DNA from: Acidobacteriaceae bacterium
GTDB lineage: Bacteria > Acidobacteriota > Vicinamibacteria > Vicinamibacterales > CAVVIG01
DNA length: 15,518 bases
Assembly (NCBI GenBank): GCA_031274845.1
Contig: JAISPN010000155.1
Coordinates: forward strand, 1-15,518
Direction of reading: 5' to 3'
The stretch's first letter is position 1. Each line of letters opens with the position of its first letter. Shown here in pieces: positions 14,582 through 15,518 of the stretch. The notes under the pieces are model-generated. The model saw nothing but the letters and a program-made list of their open reading frames with translations, did no database searches and was not told the origin of the DNA. The translations under genes and the position numbers were made by a program.

Positions 14582-15518
14582 TTACGGCTTCGTCGCCTTG
14601 CTGCGTGGCTTGACGGTGGGCGTCGGCATCGGTTTCGGTGTCGGCTTCTTCGCGGGCGCCGCCTTCGCGGGCGCGGCGGATTTCGCAGCCGGCGTCGCGG
14701 CGGCACGGGACAACGTTGGCGTCTTGTCGAGCGAGTCGTCGAAGGTGGCGCCCTCACCGTACAAGCGGCGGTAATCTTCAGCGGTGCCGAGGATCTTCCG
14801 GACGTACTGCTGCGTCTCTGGATACGGGATGTCGTCGATGAACTCGTCGCTCGGCAGATCGGCCTTCGCCGCCAGCCACTGACGGACCGGGCGTTCGCCC
14901 GCGTTGTAACTGGCCAGCGCGAGAGGCACCGAGCCCATCCGCTGCAAGAGTTCGGCGAAATAGCGCGTGCCGATCCGCAGATTGGCTTCAGGATCGGTCA
15001 ACACACGCGTCGAGTACGAGACGTTGACCTTCTGCGCGTACTGACGCGCCGTGCTTGGCAGAAGCTGCGTCAACCCGTAGGCATTCGCGTGCGAGCGGAT
15101 GTCCGCCACAAACGTCGACTCCTGCGAGACCAGCGCCGCCATCAAGTACGGATCGAGATCGTTGGCGGTCGCGTGCTTCTTGATCAGCTCCCAGTAGGCG
15201 ATCGGAAAGATCACCGTCTGCACCTCGCGAGGTAACTCGTTGCCTTCGACGGTCATGTACTGCGGATACGCCCGCTTCATGGCGTTAATCGCGCCCCGCA
15301 GCAACTGAAACCGTGGCATCCCGATTTCTCCGCGCGACATCTGCTGATCGGTCCACGCGACCGTCGCCTGAATCGCCGATGAATCGCCCCAGACCTTGCG
15401 GGCATACTGAAGCTCGTTTAGCGCCGTATCGTAGAGGCCCGCCGCCAGGAGCATCCGGACGACCTGTCCGTTTTCCGGCAGCGGCGCCTCGGGCGGCGTC
15501 ACGAATGTCGCGCGCGAG
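14582..15518 (-). CDS. Lytic transglycosylase (SLT/GH23 domain), 5'-truncated by window edge
   Basis: Cleaves peptidoglycan glycan strands in the periplasm, forming 1,6-anhydro ends. The frame stays open to the window end, so the N-terminus (signal peptide and any helical superhelix domain) is not visible. A GTG at 15502 is an internal codon rather than a clear start. Numbering from that GTG, residues 14-80 look like the tail of an Slt70-type helical region, followed by the catalytic domain: AALVSQESTF (E128, catalytic Glu), HANAYGLTQLLPSTARQYA, NLRIGTRYFAELLQRMG, ALASYNAGERPVRQW and ETQQYVRKIL. This order is the standard Slt signature. After about residue 264 comes a 40-residue Ala/Pro/Lys tail (PAAKSAAPAKAAPAKKPTPK and onward), perhaps a wall-binding or flexible extension. 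It lies upstream of the aminotransferase gene. Confidence 0.93.
   Translation of the reverse strand, partial: SRATFVTPPEAPLPENGQVVRMLLAAGLYDTALNELQYARKVWGDSSAIQATVAWTDQQMSRGEIGMPRFQLLRGAINAMKRAYPQYMTVEGNELPREVQTVIFPIAYWELIKKHATANDLDPYLMAALVSQESTFVADIRSHANAYGLTQLLPSTARQYAQKVNVSYSTRVLTDPEANLRIGTRYFAELLQRMGSVPLALASYNAGERPVRQWLAAKADLPSDEFIDDIPYPETQQYVRKILGTAEDYRRLYGEGATFDDSLDKTPTLSRAAATPAAKSAAPAKAAPAKKPTPKPMPTPTVKPRSKATKP

Overview
The window comes from a GC-rich, Gram-negative-type bacterial chromosome. Its cell envelope markers are a signal-peptide-bearing outer-membrane beta-barrel candidate, a periplasmic lytic transglycosylase and ZapA. It combines a zapA-6S RNA neighbourhood, familiar from Proteobacteria, with RNase Y, which enteric bacteria lack. 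That mix and the base composition fit Acidobacteriota (for example Vicinamibacteria) or a deltaproteobacterial/myxobacterial relative. The lineage call is inference from gene content only.

Region 1 (1-6804, + strand) is a compact translation operon: thrS (5' end outside the window), infC, rpmI, rplT, pheS and pheT, followed by a small ZapB-like coiled-coil gene and zapA. Gaps are 7-30 nt or less, so co-transcription is likely. infC appears to start at an AUC codon behind a strong Shine-Dalgarno, the known basis of IF3 autoregulation. PheT is about 690 residues instead of about 800, because the OB-fold tRNA-binding insertion (domain B2) is missing.

Region 2 (6779-7095) holds no protein gene. 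It contains a well-supported 6S RNA, which sequesters RNA polymerase. The RNA has a long closing stem, a conserved GCATGC...AAGCCT apical hairpin and its own candidate sigma-70 promoter overlapping the end of zapA.

Region 3 (7096-10183, + strand) is a chain of overlapping genes: rny (RNase Y), thiL (thiamine-monophosphate kinase) and a DUF2062 membrane protein. Each is joined to the next by a 4-nt stop/start overlap. It ends tail-to-tail, with a 4-nt overlap, against a minus-strand gene for a membrane-anchored 3D-domain (MltA/RlpA-like fold) protein.

Region 4 (10768-13357) has an OFA-family MFS transporter on the minus strand, diverging across a 356-nt intergenic region from an unrecognised beta-barrel protein gene. 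That intergenic region contains an unusually AT-rich island with a 10-bp palindrome, and an inverted repeat abutting the ribosome-binding site of the barrel gene.

Region 5 (13358-15518, minus strand) is an apparent two-gene unit: a lytic transglycosylase (5' end outside the window) followed by a class I/II PLP aminotransferase.

Most of the window is housekeeping. I see no phage, IS, CRISPR, tRNA or rRNA genes and no convincing new defence or biosynthetic system. The points most worth a second look are the short PheT, the AUC-started infC, the 6S RNA locus and the divergent OFA/beta-barrel control region.
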